A stretch of DNA of 64,000 bases from an uncultured Clostridia bacterium (GCA_947175195.1 CAMWLQ010000003.1:62001-126000); one strand, 5' to 3'. Positions 1-13,226 are shown, counted from the stretch's first letter. Notes: generated by a model from the letters alone, not told the origin. Made by a program: numbers and translations.

Positions 1-1018
1 GTATGTGGCAACGCATGTGCAAAGCGATATTATGAGGTGCGCGTTTTTGCCTATCACAAACGACACGCACCTGCACGTTGCGTAAAAGAACAGCGCCGCC
101 TCGATAAACACCGACACGCTCCACACGACGGACGAAAACATATCCAGCCTGCCGTAAACGTTGCCCACCGAGAATTGAAGAATGTTGGAAAGATTGGTGG
201 TGGAATCTATAAGCATCGGCACATTGCCGAACGCCGCCGACAACGCAATTGCAAAAAACACGGCTATACCCGTACCTATCACGCCCGAGCCCGCAGCAAA
301 GCACCAAGTGAATTTTTTGGTCTTTGTCCTGCCTATAAACAGCACAAGCGGAGTAAAATCCCCCACCCACGCGGGGTGTTTGATAAGCGCGTAAATAAAG
401 CTCTTTTTGTCCGCTACGGCGGGCAAAATATTGCCGAGGTCGAATCCCGTAAGCACGACGATAGCGACAAGTACGGCAAGACACACGACGATAATGGGCA
501 TTATAATCTCGTTTAATCTACTTAAAGACCGCAACGTATGCGTGCCCGCCGCCGCCAAAAACACCAGCAGCACAATAATCATCAAGCTTGTGTCAAAATC
601 GGCAAGCACGTTCGTGCCGTAAAAGTTAAGGATTTCCGCAACGGCGGTATTCAGCTTGAAAAACAAAAACAGCCCGATTATTGCCACTACGATTTTTGCG
701 CCCACCTTGCCGAGCACCGACGAGAGCAGCTCGAAAAAATCGACATCGCACTTTTTGATGGTTATAATCATCGGGATGAGCGTAACAAGGTCGAAAGCTC
801 CGTACACAGCCAAAATAATATATCCGTCCCGCCCCGTCGACTGTATTAGGAATATAGGCAGCAAAAACATTTTTGTCGCCATTGCAAGAATGAATATGAT
901 TGCCACAAGCTGCTTGCCCGACGCCTGTTTTGTTTCGCGGGTGTTGGTAGTACCCGCGTTTTTGGTAGTTTCGCTGCCAAGGGCTGAATTATTCGTTTGC
1001 TGTTGCGTTGTTTCCATA
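1..1018 (-). CDS. GerAB-like spore germination permease (partial, runs off the left edge)
   Basis: Minus-strand open frame from ATG at 1018 (METTQQQTNNSALG...KQLVAIIFILAMATKMFLLPIFLIQSTGRDGYIILAVYGAFDLVTL), multi-TM; directly downstream of a gerAA-like gene. Absent from the ORF track because it is truncated. Confidence 0.75.
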
Positions 1019-1061
1019 TGTAATAATTCCGAATTCATAATTCCGAATTCCGAATTAATAA

Positions 1062-2474
1062 TTACGCTTGTCTTGTCGGGTTATTGTTTGGTATGCTCTT
1101 AGGGCGCTGTTTCATTGTCGGGAAGGGACTGCGCTCTATTGCGTCCTTAAAGTCGGAATACACGAGCGGCGTGAACGGCGCAAGATACGGCGCATCGTAT
1201 GCGTTGAGCGAACATATATAATGCAATGTAAACAGCACGGCAAGTATCAAGCCGAACAGTCCGCACAAACCGCCAATAAGCGTAAATATGATTCTAAGCA
1301 CGCTCATAGACCCTATCATTGACGGCACGGTAAACAGTGCGATCGAGCTTAGCGCAATCACCATTACCGCAGGCGAGCTTATAATTCCCGCGCTAACCGC
1401 CGTTTCGCCCAGCACGAGCGCGCCCACGATACTCATAGCCATACCCACGGCGCGCGGCATGCGCACACTCGCCTCGCGTATTATCTCGAACAGCAGCAAT
1501 ACGAATATTGTTTCGGCAAGCGGAGAAAGCGGCAAACCCTTGATTGCCGTCATAAGCGTTATCATAAACCGCACGGGTATCAGCGTGTAGTGAAAGTTTT
1601 GCAGCGCCACGTACAGTCCCGGCAACAGCAACGCGAGTATAAGCCCCAAGTACCGCAGCAGCCGCACAAACGTGCCGTGGGTCGAACGCTGATAATAATC
1701 CTCGCCCGACTGGAATTCCTCCACCACGACGAACGGCACGGTTATCACCATCGGCGAGCCGTCCACAAAAATCGCCACGCGTCCCTCAAGCAGCTTTGCC
1801 GTGACTATATCGGGCTTTTCGCTCAGTCCCGTTTGATTGAACAGCGACAGCGGTTTTTCCTCGATATACGGCACGAGATAGTGACTGTCTACAATGCCGT
1901 CGATGTCGATTTTTTCAAGGCGTTTTTTGACGTTTTTAATCACCTTTTCATCGGCGACCGAGCTCAGGTAACACAGCGCTATTGCCGTCTTGCTTTTGCG
2001 CCCTATCTCCATGCGCTCGATTGCGAGGTCAGGCGTTTTAAGCCGCCGCTCCAAAAGCGAAAGATTGGTCTTTAAGTCCTCTATAAACCCTTCGCGCGGA
2101 CCGCGCATAACCGTTTCGGTCGGCGGCTCGGTAATGCCGCGCGTGGTGTACTTGCGCGCATTTATCACGGCATAACGGCTTTCGCCTTCAAGACACAACA
2201 GCATATCGCCGTTTAGCAGCTTGTTTACGCAATCATCCACGTCGGACGAAATAGTCACGTCGTATTCAAGCAACGCGTAGCGGTTAAAATCGTCCAGCGT
2301 ATCAAGCTTTTTTGCCATGTTCTCCAACGCAAAAACGACGGCGCGCGCCGTTGCCGCGTCCGACAAATCGGGCTGAACTATCAACACCCCCGACCGCTTG
2401 CCGCACTTAAACTCGTGCGTGACCACGTTGTCGGGCGTGGAAAACTTATCCAAAATACGCTGTGCCGTTTCCAT
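1062..2474 (-). CDS. gerAA: GerA-family spore germination protein
   Basis: 470 aa with typical GerAA soluble domain (LLEGRVAIFVDGSPMVITVPFVVVEEFQSGEDYYQRS) and C-terminal TM region. Confidence 0.88.
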   Translation of the reverse strand: METAQRILDKFSTPDNVVTHEFKCGKRSGVLIVQPDLSDAATARAVVFALENMAKKLDTLDDFNRYALLEYDVTISSDVDDCVNKLLNGDMLLCLEGESRYAVINARKYTTRGITEPPTETVMRGPREGFIEDLKTNLSLLERRLKTPDLAIERMEIGRKSKTAIALCYLSSVADEKVIKNVKKRLEKIDIDGIVDSHYLVPYIEEKPLSLFNQTGLSEKPDIVTAKLLEGRVAIFVDGSPMVITVPFVVVEEFQSGEDYYQRSTHGTFVRLLRYLGLILALLLPGLYVALQNFHYTLIPVRFMITLMTAIKGLPLSPLAETIFVLLLFEIIREASVRMPRAVGMAMSIVGALVLGETAVSAGIISSPAVMVIALSSIALFTVPSMIGSMSVLRIIFTLIGGLCGLFGLILAVLFTLHYICSLNAYDAPYLAPFTPLVYSDFKDAIERSPFPTMKQRPKSIPNNNPTRQA

Positions 2475-2548
2475 ACCGTTATTGTGCGAAAGGGCGTTTA
2501 TTATTATGCGTGATTATGCGTGTACTTGTATAATAAAAAACGCCGTCC

Positions 2549-3898
2549 TTATCGGACAGCGTTCATCAAAGCCTTGCCTATGTTGAGTATTTCTCTTTCC
2601 GCGTTGCGCTTGCCTATAATTTGCAAGCCTATCGGCAAGCCGTTTTCTTTTCCGAACGGAACGCTTACCGCAGGCAAACCCGCAAGCGATACTGGCGCCA
2701 AATACGAATCGCACATATGCTCTTGCTGCGGGTCTGTCATGCCGCCTATCGGCGATGCAACCGTCGCCGCAGTCGGACTGAGCAGCGCGTCGCAACAGCT
2801 CAATGCCTTGTCGTATTCCGCCGTAATAACAGTGCGCACCTTTGCCGCTTTTATGTAAAGCTTGTCGTAGTTTTCGCCGTCCGTCACCGTCGCGCCGGTC
2901 AACATTCGCCGCTTAACCTCGTCGCCCAACAACACCGTGTCCGGGTATGCGTCAACGACCTTGCGGAATGAATGCATTGCCTCCGCCGACGATAACACAT
3001 GGTACGTTGGCAACCCCGCAAAGAATGACGGCACCGACACCTCGACAATGTTTACGCCAAGCGCCTTTAACTGCCCTATCGCATTTTCAAACGCACGAGC
3101 CACGCCGTCGCTCTTTTCCGCCTGCAAAAACTCTTTTGCTACGCCGACGGTTATTCCGCGCACACTGCCGTCTAACGCGCGCAATTCATCACGCCCCGAC
3201 AGCACCGAAAACAGCAGCAGCGCGTCGTCGCATGTTTTGGACAATGTTCCCACCTGTTCCATAGACGGGCACAGTCCTATCACGCCGCGACTGTTTATCG
3301 CACCGTAAGTGGGCTTTAGCCCCACAACGCCGCAAAACGCAGCGGGCTGCCGAACCGAGCCGCCCGTATCGGTACCCAATGCCAGTGGCGCCTCGCCTGC
3401 CGCAACGGAGTTTGCCGAGCCGCCCGAGCTACCGCCCGCCACGCAGTTATTATCGAGCGCATTGCGCACACTGCCGAAAGCCGAGTATTCGTTGGCGCTG
3501 CCGAACGCAAACTCGTCCATATTGGTTTTGCCTATGATTATCGCACCCGCGCGTTTGAGCCGAGAAATAACCTCCGCATCGTCGTCGGGAACAAATTTAG
3601 ATAATAGCCGCGACGCGCAAGTGGTTTGTACGCCCGCGGTGCAAATATTGTCCTTTACCGCAACGGGCACGCCGAGGAGTTTTTTGTCATCAAAGCGTTT
3701 GCCGTTCTTAATATCTCGTCCTATGCGTTCCGCCTCGTCCAACGCTTGGTCGACACACACATTGATAAAATTGTTAAGCAATATATCGTCGCGTATTTTG
3801 CCAAGGTACTCTGTCATCGCGTCGAACGGTGATACCTCTACGTTTGCGATTGCGGCGGCAAGAGATACTGCGGTGTAATCGGATATGTTCATTCGCAT
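2549..3898 (-). CDS. gatA: Asp/Glu-tRNA amidotransferase subunit A
   Basis: Amidase signature GGSSGGSANSVAAGEAPLALGTDTGGSVRQPAAFCGVVGLKPTYG. Confidence 0.93.
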   Translation of the reverse strand: MRMNISDYTAVSLAAAIANVEVSPFDAMTEYLGKIRDDILLNNFINVCVDQALDEAERIGRDIKNGKRFDDKKLLGVPVAVKDNICTAGVQTTCASRLLSKFVPDDDAEVISRLKRAGAIIIGKTNMDEFAFGSANEYSAFGSVRNALDNNCVAGGSSGGSANSVAAGEAPLALGTDTGGSVRQPAAFCGVVGLKPTYGAINSRGVIGLCPSMEQVGTLSKTCDDALLLFSVLSGRDELRALDGSVRGITVGVAKEFLQAEKSDGVARAFENAIGQLKALGVNIVEVSVPSFFAGLPTYHVLSSAEAMHSFRKVVDAYPDTVLLGDEVKRRMLTGATVTDGENYDKLYIKAAKVRTVITAEYDKALSCCDALLSPTAATVASPIGGMTDPQQEHMCDSYLAPVSLAGLPAVSVPFGKENGLPIGLQIIGKRNAEREILNIGKALMNAVR

Positions 3899-4101
3899 CG
3901 CCTGCCCACCTTAAATCTACCCTCGCCGTCCAAGTCGAACGTAGGCTCGACACCGTCGGTATCAATATAGTCGAGCGTTTCAAAGCTATGTAATTGTTTT
4001 TGGATATGCGCTTGCATAGGCTCGATTTCAGCCGCCGAAAATTCAATCCCGACAGCCTTGCCCAGCCTTACAATATCCAGTTCCGTCATAAGTTTATTCA
4101 T
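3889..4101 (-). CDS. gatC: Asp/Glu-tRNA amidotransferase subunit C
   Basis: MNKLMTELDIVRLGKAVGIEFSAAEIEPMQAHIQKQLHSFETLDYIDTDGVEPTFDL; overlaps gatA by 10 nt. The long N-terminus in the ORF track is noncoding leader. Start may be 4101 or 4089. Confidence 0.8.
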   Translation of the reverse strand: MNKLMTELDIVRLGKAVGIEFSAAEIEPMQAHIQKQLHSFETLDYIDTDGVEPTFDLDGEGRFKVGRRCE

Positions 4102-4385
4102 ACGGGTGTTCAACTCCAATATACACACCTGATAATGCGCTGTTTTGGGCTCTGCCTGCGTTAAGCTCGCTTGTAGTAGCACCACTACAACTGCGCTCGC
4201 TTGCCTTGACATAGCGCACAAAACAACGCATTTCAGGCACGCAGTGTTTTTACGGAGCATAATCGTGAGGATAGACAATCGAAACGACGCACAGGCGTGC
4301 TTGTTGGCACGTCAAGCGGCGTTTCGGCTGTATAGACCACGAGTATGCCCGTAAAAATGTATCTACTGGGGGTTGAACACCCGTA
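4101..4385 (-). ncRNA. Structured 5' leader / ncRNA upstream of gatC
   Basis: P1 4101-4114:4372-4385 (14 bp perfect); 4247-4255:4349-4357, 4257-4261:4344-4348 and 4263-4267:4338-4342 (19 bp in total); 4280-4286:4320-4326; 4296-4300:4307-4311; 4134-4150:4216-4232 (16/17); 4171-4177:4184-4190. G.U pairs make sense only on the minus-strand RNA. Confidence 0.65.
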
Positions 4386-4401
4386 GCGCACTCCAAATAA
4401 T

Positions 4402-4430
4402 ATTTTACAACACCTTGACTTTTGTGTCAA
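4402..4430 (-). promoter_or_regulatory. SigmaA-type promoter of the gatC leader
   Basis: TTGACA-N17-TAAAAT on the minus strand. Confidence 0.7.
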
Positions 4431-4458
4431 TCGATTTATTAAAATTAGCGGTTTTATC

Positions 4459-4487
4459 TTGACTTTAAAGCTACAGCGTTATATAAT
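4459..4487 (+). promoter_or_regulatory. SigmaA-type promoter of the PFOR gene
   Basis: TTGACT-N17-TATAAT. Confidence 0.8.
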
Positions 4488-4505
4488 ATAAAGGTTGCGA
4501 TGTAG

Positions 4506-8105
<3,600 letters not shown>

Positions 8106-8145
8106 TTTTTACCATATTTTAAATAAAACTTTGTAAGTAAACAAC

Positions 8146-8175
8146 AAAACCCCCGAACATACGTTCGGGGGTTTT
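8146..8175 (+). terminator. Rho-independent terminator
   Basis: AAAACCCCCGAAC...GTTCGGGGGTTTT. Confidence 0.85.
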
Positions 8176-8200
8176 GTGTTGTTGTAATTATATATTTCAA

Positions 8201-9037
8201 TCAAACAAACTTAAGTTCAACGTCGTTATTTGTTCCGCTGAGCCTAATGAACTTGTCGGCAGTGCCCGTGCGGTTGGCAGGCATACCGCGTCCGGTCGCT
8301 CTTACGGTATACTCGCTCTTATTGCCGACAATCTCTATATCGGCGTCCAAATTAACGGCGGCAACGGACAGCGAGTCGAGCTTTATCCTTTCGAGATCGC
8401 AATCGACGTTTGTTCCGTCTATCACAACCGAATCGAACTCACAGTTCTTTGCCGTTATGTCGAGGTTGGTCGCCTTTACCGCCATATCGGTCGCTTTACA
8501 ACCATTCAATGTGACGTCGCAGTTTGTGGAGCTGATGTTCAGCTTGCCGAACTGCACGCGCGTAAACCGTACATCGGCATTAGTGCTGTTCATAGTAAAT
8601 TCATCAAAGTCAGTATCAGCAATGGAAATGTCGTTGTTATTGCCCTTTATTTCGAGTTTAACGCCCGAAACAACGGTGAGCGTGAATTTATGCGAAACCC
8701 TGCCTACGTTGAACAAGCCGCTTGAAAACGGGTTGTATTTGTAATTTTCCACAACGGACAGCACGCCGTCCTTTTCCTCTACAAACACTTCCGAATTGTC
8801 CGCCTCGTAGTAATCGAGCGATACGTGTTCGCCTCGCTTAACCGTCAACGGAAAGGACGAAAGGCTCACACTTATGCTTGTAACATCGTTTTCGCAAGCG
8901 TATGATTGCGCCGTATATTCGGTAGTATCGAGCCGAGAAAAATTCCAGCCTATAATCGACATACCTATTATCCAAACGACAACGCCTATTATAAGCACCG
9001 TCGCGCCGACGGCAAGGATTTTACTTGTGCGTTTCAT
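8201..9037 (-). CDS. DUF4097-type beta-repeat membrane-anchored protein
   Basis: N-terminal TM, then short beta-repeat sequence (LEIKGNNNDISIADTDFDEFTMNSTNADVRFTRVQF...); third gene of a PadR operon. Confidence 0.75.
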   Translation of the reverse strand: MKRTSKILAVGATVLIIGVVVWIIGMSIIGWNFSRLDTTEYTAQSYACENDVTSISVSLSSFPLTVKRGEHVSLDYYEADNSEVFVEEKDGVLSVVENYKYNPFSSGLFNVGRVSHKFTLTVVSGVKLEIKGNNNDISIADTDFDEFTMNSTNADVRFTRVQFGKLNISSTNCDVTLNGCKATDMAVKATNLDITAKNCEFDSVVIDGTNVDCDLERIKLDSLSVAAVNLDADIEIVGNKSEYTVRATGRGMPANRTGTADKFIRLSGTNNDVELKFV

Positions 9038-9768
9038 GCTCTCTCCTCTTTGTTGACCTTAAATATACCGTTGAATACCGTTTTTGTCGTTTTGCCGTAT
9101 AAGCGTATCAATTTAATACAGCTTACTACCACTATCACACCTAAGCCGACAAGCGCAATGCCTATACCGAGCTGCGCGAGTCCCGCGCCGAATCCGCCGG
9201 TAAACATCGGACCGAACGATACTATCATAGCGTACACTCCGCCCAACCCCATACCGACGCCGGCAACCGTAAATGCCGCAAGCACGATCCACAGCACCGC
9301 CGCGACAACAACAAAAGCAAATCCCGTCACAATGTTAAAAACAAGAAACAGCGATACCTTAACGTTGCGTTTGTCCACCTCGTCAAGCTTGTCGTACTCG
9401 TTTTGCTCGTTCTTTTTTTGCTCAACGTTATCCTTAACGCTTTTATCGGCAATAGTATCGTCGCACTTATTGTTGACGTGCCCGTCGAATATATCGCTAT
9501 CAGTCGGTTTATCGCGATTGATTTGCTTTTCGGGCGTTGACGTCGCATGCTCATCTATCGGCAAAAGTTCACCGTCGTATTCCGATAAAATTTTATCGGC
9601 AACGTCCACGGGATTGCCAAATTCGCGAATAATCTCGCGTTCGCTCTTTCCGCGCTCGATATTGTCCTCGAACATCTCGTTATAATAATCGAGCACCCGC
9701 GCTATCTCGTCGGCGGGCAAACGGTGTATGTTCTTTTTAAGTTCATGTTCCCATTCGTATTTGGTCAT
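9034..9768 (-). CDS. DUF1700-family membrane protein (HAAS-type)
   Basis: MTKYEWEHELKKNIHRLPADEIARVLDYYNEMFEDNIERGKSEREIIREFGNPVDVA; ATGA overlap with the next gene. Confidence 0.85.
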   Translation of the reverse strand: MTKYEWEHELKKNIHRLPADEIARVLDYYNEMFEDNIERGKSEREIIREFGNPVDVADKILSEYDGELLPIDEHATSTPEKQINRDKPTDSDIFDGHVNNKCDDTIADKSVKDNVEQKKNEQNEYDKLDEVDKRNVKVSLFLVFNIVTGFAFVVVAAVLWIVLAAFTVAGVGMGLGGVYAMIVSFGPMFTGGFGAGLAQLGIGIALVGLGVIVVVSCIKLIRLYGKTTKTVFNGIFKVNKEERA

Positions 9769-9769
9769 G

Positions 9770-10081
9770 TCAGCGCCCTTCCCTGTAAATAAATTCGTAT
9801 ATTCTTTTCAGCTCGTCAAGATCGTCAAGCGAGCCCTTTATCCTGTCCTTGCCCGCCTGAGTAATCATGTAATACTTTCTTAGCCTGCCGTTGTATTCCT
9901 TGCTACGCGTTGTTAAACACCCCGTGGACTCTAATCGCTTGAGTATTGGGTACAGCGTGCTCTCGCTTATCTCTATATACGGCGAGATGTCGCTGATTAT
10001 CTTGTACCCGTAACTCTCCTCTTTGTTGAGCGACGCCAGCACGCATAACTCAAGCAAGCCCTTTTTTAATTGAACGTCCAC
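9770..10081 (-). CDS. PadR-family transcriptional regulator
   Basis: MDVQLKKGLLELCVLASLNKEESYGYKIISDISPYIEISESTLYPILKRLESTGCL. Confidence 0.92.
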   Translation of the reverse strand: MDVQLKKGLLELCVLASLNKEESYGYKIISDISPYIEISESTLYPILKRLESTGCLTTRSKEYNGRLRKYYMITQAGKDRIKGSLDDLDELKRIYEFIYREGR

Positions 10082-10156
10082 TGCGCCCTCCTTGATAAAG
10101 TAATCGGTATTTCGGCGCCCGTCGTATAACGAGCGCTGATTAATACTACCTATAGC

Positions 10157-10185
10157 ATAATACCACGCATTACATAGTATGTCAA
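10157..10185 (-). promoter_or_regulatory. SigmaA-type promoter of the PadR operon
   Basis: TTGACA-N17-TATTAT on the minus strand. Confidence 0.7.
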
Positions 10186-10258
10186 TAAAAAAATCTATAT
10201 TTTAAGATTTCTAATATAATTCTAATCTTTTTAATATTTTCTTAAGATATTAATAATA

Positions 10259-10294
10259 AAAAACGGGCGCACATTAATGTACGTCCGTTTTTTA
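10259..10294 (-). terminator. Terminator hairpin
   Basis: AAAACGGGCGCACATTAATGTACGTCCGTTTT. Confidence 0.7.
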
Positions 10295-10822
10295 TTACTT
10301 GCGGTTATTATTGTTGCGTTTAAACATATTTTTGATTTTGTCGGTTGTTTTGCGCCCGTCGGTATTATGTTCGTCTTTTTGAGGTTCTTCTTTCTTTTCC
10401 GTTTTTTGCTTATCTTCTTTGTCGGGCTCGATAATCTCTATATCGTCAACCACTACGATAGGACCTTGCTTTTTGCGCTTGCGCGGCGGCGGCTCCTCTC
10501 GTCTTTGTCTGGGCGGCGGCGACATATCAAAGCCGAACAGTCCGCCGAGCAAATCCCCTATCGGGTCGCCGAACAGGCTGTCTATAATAGACACAAACGG
10601 GTCGTCAAACGGACTGCCGAAACCTGTGCCGTATTCGTCCTCATAGCCGTAAGGGTGGGTCAAAAACACGTTGCACGGGTCGATGTCGATTACTTGATGT
10701 TCGTCCCGCTCCTCCTTAGGCTCGTCCTTTTCAACAACCACGGACAGCGTTTTTACCTCGTAACCGCACCTAAGGCATTTACTTTTATTTCCCATGTCAT
10801 AGCCGCATTGCGGACAAATCAT
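10295..10822 (-). CDS. Zinc-ribbon protein with charged low-complexity C-terminus, unknown function
   Basis: MICPQCGYDMGNKSKCLRCGYEVK; start moved to internal ATG. Confidence 0.6.
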   Translation of the reverse strand: MICPQCGYDMGNKSKCLRCGYEVKTLSVVVEKDEPKEERDEHQVIDIDPCNVFLTHPYGYEDEYGTGFGSPFDDPFVSIIDSLFGDPIGDLLGGLFGFDMSPPPRQRREEPPPRKRKKQGPIVVVDDIEIIEPDKEDKQKTEKKEEPQKDEHNTDGRKTTDKIKNMFKRNNNNRK

Positions 10823-10898
10823 AGTTACGCCTCTTGCTCCTTGTTTCCAATATATTATATACTCACCGTCTTTCTTTGTCAACTTTTTTATAAGTTAA

Positions 10899-10936
10899 AA
10901 GCGACAAGCATATTTAACTGCTTGTCGCTTATTTTT
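10899..10936 (-). terminator. Terminator
   Basis: AAGCGACAAGCA-N8-TGCTTGTCGCTT followed on minus by a T tract. Confidence 0.75.
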
Positions 10937-10954
10937 CAAAAAATCATTGTAACT

Positions 10955-12763
10955 TTAACTGCGGTAATTGTCTATGTTGTTATTCAATACGTTAAGCTTG
11001 GCTGTCATATAGTCGGCATAGCTCAAGTTTATCCAGTTTTCGTCAAAGCCCTGATTGTTGCCGAAATTGCCGTTGCCCACCTTGATACCAGTAGTGGTAT
11101 AGCTGCCGTAACGAGCCTTGTACTTATCCTTAAGCGCGTTAAACGTTTCCGCCTTTAACATATTCGACTGTGCCATTTCAATCAAATTAGCGCGATATTT
11201 CATAAGCACGGAGTCATCGTCGTACGGTGCGCCCTTGACAATAAGCTTAAGATAAAGCGGGTTGTTCAGACTGCCGCCGTCCAACGTTGTTCTACGCGTA
11301 TACGGGGTTATTTCCTCACCCGACATGCCGTTGTAGTTGTCCCACTGTTTGGAGCCCAAGCACCTGTCGTAGTCGTAAGGTATTATTATCGCCTTGCCGT
11401 CCGACTTGCGGAAATAAATGTAATAGTTGTTGGCATGGTTGCGTATGCAGTCGGGATTGCCGAGAATATAGTTTATCGCCTCGAACTTGGCAAAGTGGTC
11501 TACGTCGATATAATTGCCCAAGCCGGATGCGTCAGTGCTGTTAATAGCTCTAATAAAGTTAATCATGGACGAAAAGTCGCGCAAACCGGTTGTTTTATCC
11601 TTCTTTTTGTTTGTCTTTTTTTCGTATGCGTAAAACTCGTTGTTAAACTCGTCGTTTACGCCAATAAGTCTTTCAAAATCCCAATCGGTTAGAGCTGCGC
11701 CGTAACTGCTGTTGCCCCACGTGCATTTATAAAGGTCACCCGCCGCATTGCCGTCCTCGATATGGCGCAAAACAAACTCCTCGTCCACAGGCTCGTGAAT
11801 ACGGTACACGCCGAGGTTGATCATGTCGGTATCCTTATTCAGTGCGGACACGCTGCCGAGCGTAATGTTGGGCGCATAAATACCATTTTCGCGGAACAGT
11901 TTCATTGCGTACAATTCGCGTATATACGTTTCGTCGAGCGTGGAATTGTACTTGACGTCTATCTTGGTCATACCGCCGAGCGTGCGCGCTTTGCGGAAAT
12001 CGCGTTCCGATTTTTTGTCCGTCCAGTCGGTAAGATCGTCTTCGGTGTACCCATCGTCAAGGTCGTCAAACGTTTCCTTAAACGACAATTTCATGTGGAT
12101 AGCGTTGTAAAAGCCGTCGTCACCGTAAAACTTGTGCCGCGAGGTGTTGCCCTTCATACGCACGCCGACGTCCTTGTAGTAATAGTTGAGCATTCCGTCG
12201 CCGCTGTCTATGCCGATAATCACATTGTCGGCTTGACGGTAAGTTGGCGATTTCCAGCCCTCTCTGTAATCGTTGTCCAGCTTTTTCCACTCGCTGTCCG
12301 ACATATCTATGGAGATAGACACAGTTGAGTTTTCGTTGAACAGCGCGGTGTACACCACGTCATCGCCGCCGTATTCATAGGTGGCGGTAAAGGTTTGCGC
12401 GCTTTCGTAAACGGCGTTCGGATCGTATTCCACCGTGCCGTTGTACCAGCCCGTAAACGCATACCCGTCACGCCACGGCAGGTGCGAAAATTCCACCTTG
12501 CCGTCATCGTCGGGCTTGAGTACAACCGACGTTTGACCGCTGCCGAAAGATCCCGCGCCCGTATTAAACGTAACGGACACCTCACCCGGCTCTACGGTAT
12601 CGCTCGGTATGTCCTGATCCGTCGGTTTCGGGTTTATCGGCGTAACCGGCGGCGTCGGTGTTTTACCGTCATTGTCGTCGTCCTTGTTGTCGGACGGAGA
12701 TGCGCATGCGACAACGGATAATCCCATTACCGCTATTCCTAATATTGCAAGAAACTTTTTCAT
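10955..12763 (-). CDS. CotH-kinase-family lipoprotein with InlB-like B-repeat
   Basis: Lipobox VVACASPSD; SVTFNTGAGSFGSG...GYAFTGWYNGTVEYDPN; CotH features (KYNSTLDETYIRELYAMKLFRENG, GNPDCIRNHANNYYIYF). Confidence 0.82.
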   Translation of the reverse strand: MKKFLAILGIAVMGLSVVACASPSDNKDDDNDGKTPTPPVTPINPKPTDQDIPSDTVEPGEVSVTFNTGAGSFGSGQTSVVLKPDDDGKVEFSHLPWRDGYAFTGWYNGTVEYDPNAVYESAQTFTATYEYGGDDVVYTALFNENSTVSISIDMSDSEWKKLDNDYREGWKSPTYRQADNVIIGIDSGDGMLNYYYKDVGVRMKGNTSRHKFYGDDGFYNAIHMKLSFKETFDDLDDGYTEDDLTDWTDKKSERDFRKARTLGGMTKIDVKYNSTLDETYIRELYAMKLFRENGIYAPNITLGSVSALNKDTDMINLGVYRIHEPVDEEFVLRHIEDGNAAGDLYKCTWGNSSYGAALTDWDFERLIGVNDEFNNEFYAYEKKTNKKKDKTTGLRDFSSMINFIRAINSTDASGLGNYIDVDHFAKFEAINYILGNPDCIRNHANNYYIYFRKSDGKAIIIPYDYDRCLGSKQWDNYNGMSGEEITPYTRRTTLDGGSLNNPLYLKLIVKGAPYDDDSVLMKYRANLIEMAQSNMLKAETFNALKDKYKARYGSYTTTGIKVGNGNFGNNQGFDENWINLSYADYMTAKLNVLNNNIDNYRS

Positions 12764-12873
12764 AATTATAGTTTATCATACAAAAATCTATAAATCAACC
12801 TAAAAACCGAAATAAACGAATTATTTTCTCAATTAGTATCGACATAAAACCAAATTCATGGTATACTTGCGGT

Positions 12874-13152
12874 ATGAAGAAAATCGTGCCTATAATAACG
12901 CTGTGCCTTGCTATCGCAACGGCGGCGCTTAACTTAATTGCGCTTATATGCGCGTTTGTTTCGCTGTCCGCGCCCAACGTCAAGCTAATATCAATCCCCA
13001 CCGCCATAGCGGGATTTGTCGCCGCGGCAACGCTGACACCGTTCGCATTTTTGTTCAAAAAGGATATTCTTTGCAAAATATCGACGTATATAGATTTAGC
13101 GTCGTTTGTTTTGGCAATAGTCGCGGTCGCCGTCGCGTTTTCGGTACTTTAA
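12874..13152 (+). CDS. Small multi-TM membrane protein, unknown
   Basis: 92 aa, three hydrophobic segments; followed by a terminator. Confidence 0.5.
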   Translation: MKKIVPIITLCLAIATAALNLIALICAFVSLSAPNVKLISIPTAIAGFVAAATLTPFAFLFKKDILCKISTYIDLASFVLAIVAVAVAFSVL

Positions 13153-13170
13153 CGTAACGCAAAATCACAC

Positions 13171-13209
13171 ACAAAAAAACTCCCCGTTTTCGAGGAGTCT
13201 TTTTTGTGT
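13171..13209. terminator. Bidirectional terminator
   Basis: ACACAAAAAAACTCCCCGTTTTCGAGGAGTCTTTTTTGTGT between convergent genes. Confidence 0.8.
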
Positions 13210-13226
13210 TACAATTAATGCCAAGA

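Noticed and set aside
37-1102. Plus-strand ORFs at the left edge
   Set aside because: Antisense to the truncated gerAB-like gene on the minus strand.
4101-4395. T-box riboswitch or MITE as the explanation of the gatC leader
   Set aside because: No T-box sequence (AGGGTGGNACCGCG-like) seen; the MITE reading is less likely because internal nested stems carry G.U pairs specific to the minus-strand RNA and a promoter abuts the 5' end. Kept open as a refutation route.
4233-4430. 65-aa minus ORF (MTQKSRCCKILFGVRYGC...) upstream of gatC
   Set aside because: Lies in the structured leader, has no SD or domain features; better explained as noncoding RNA.
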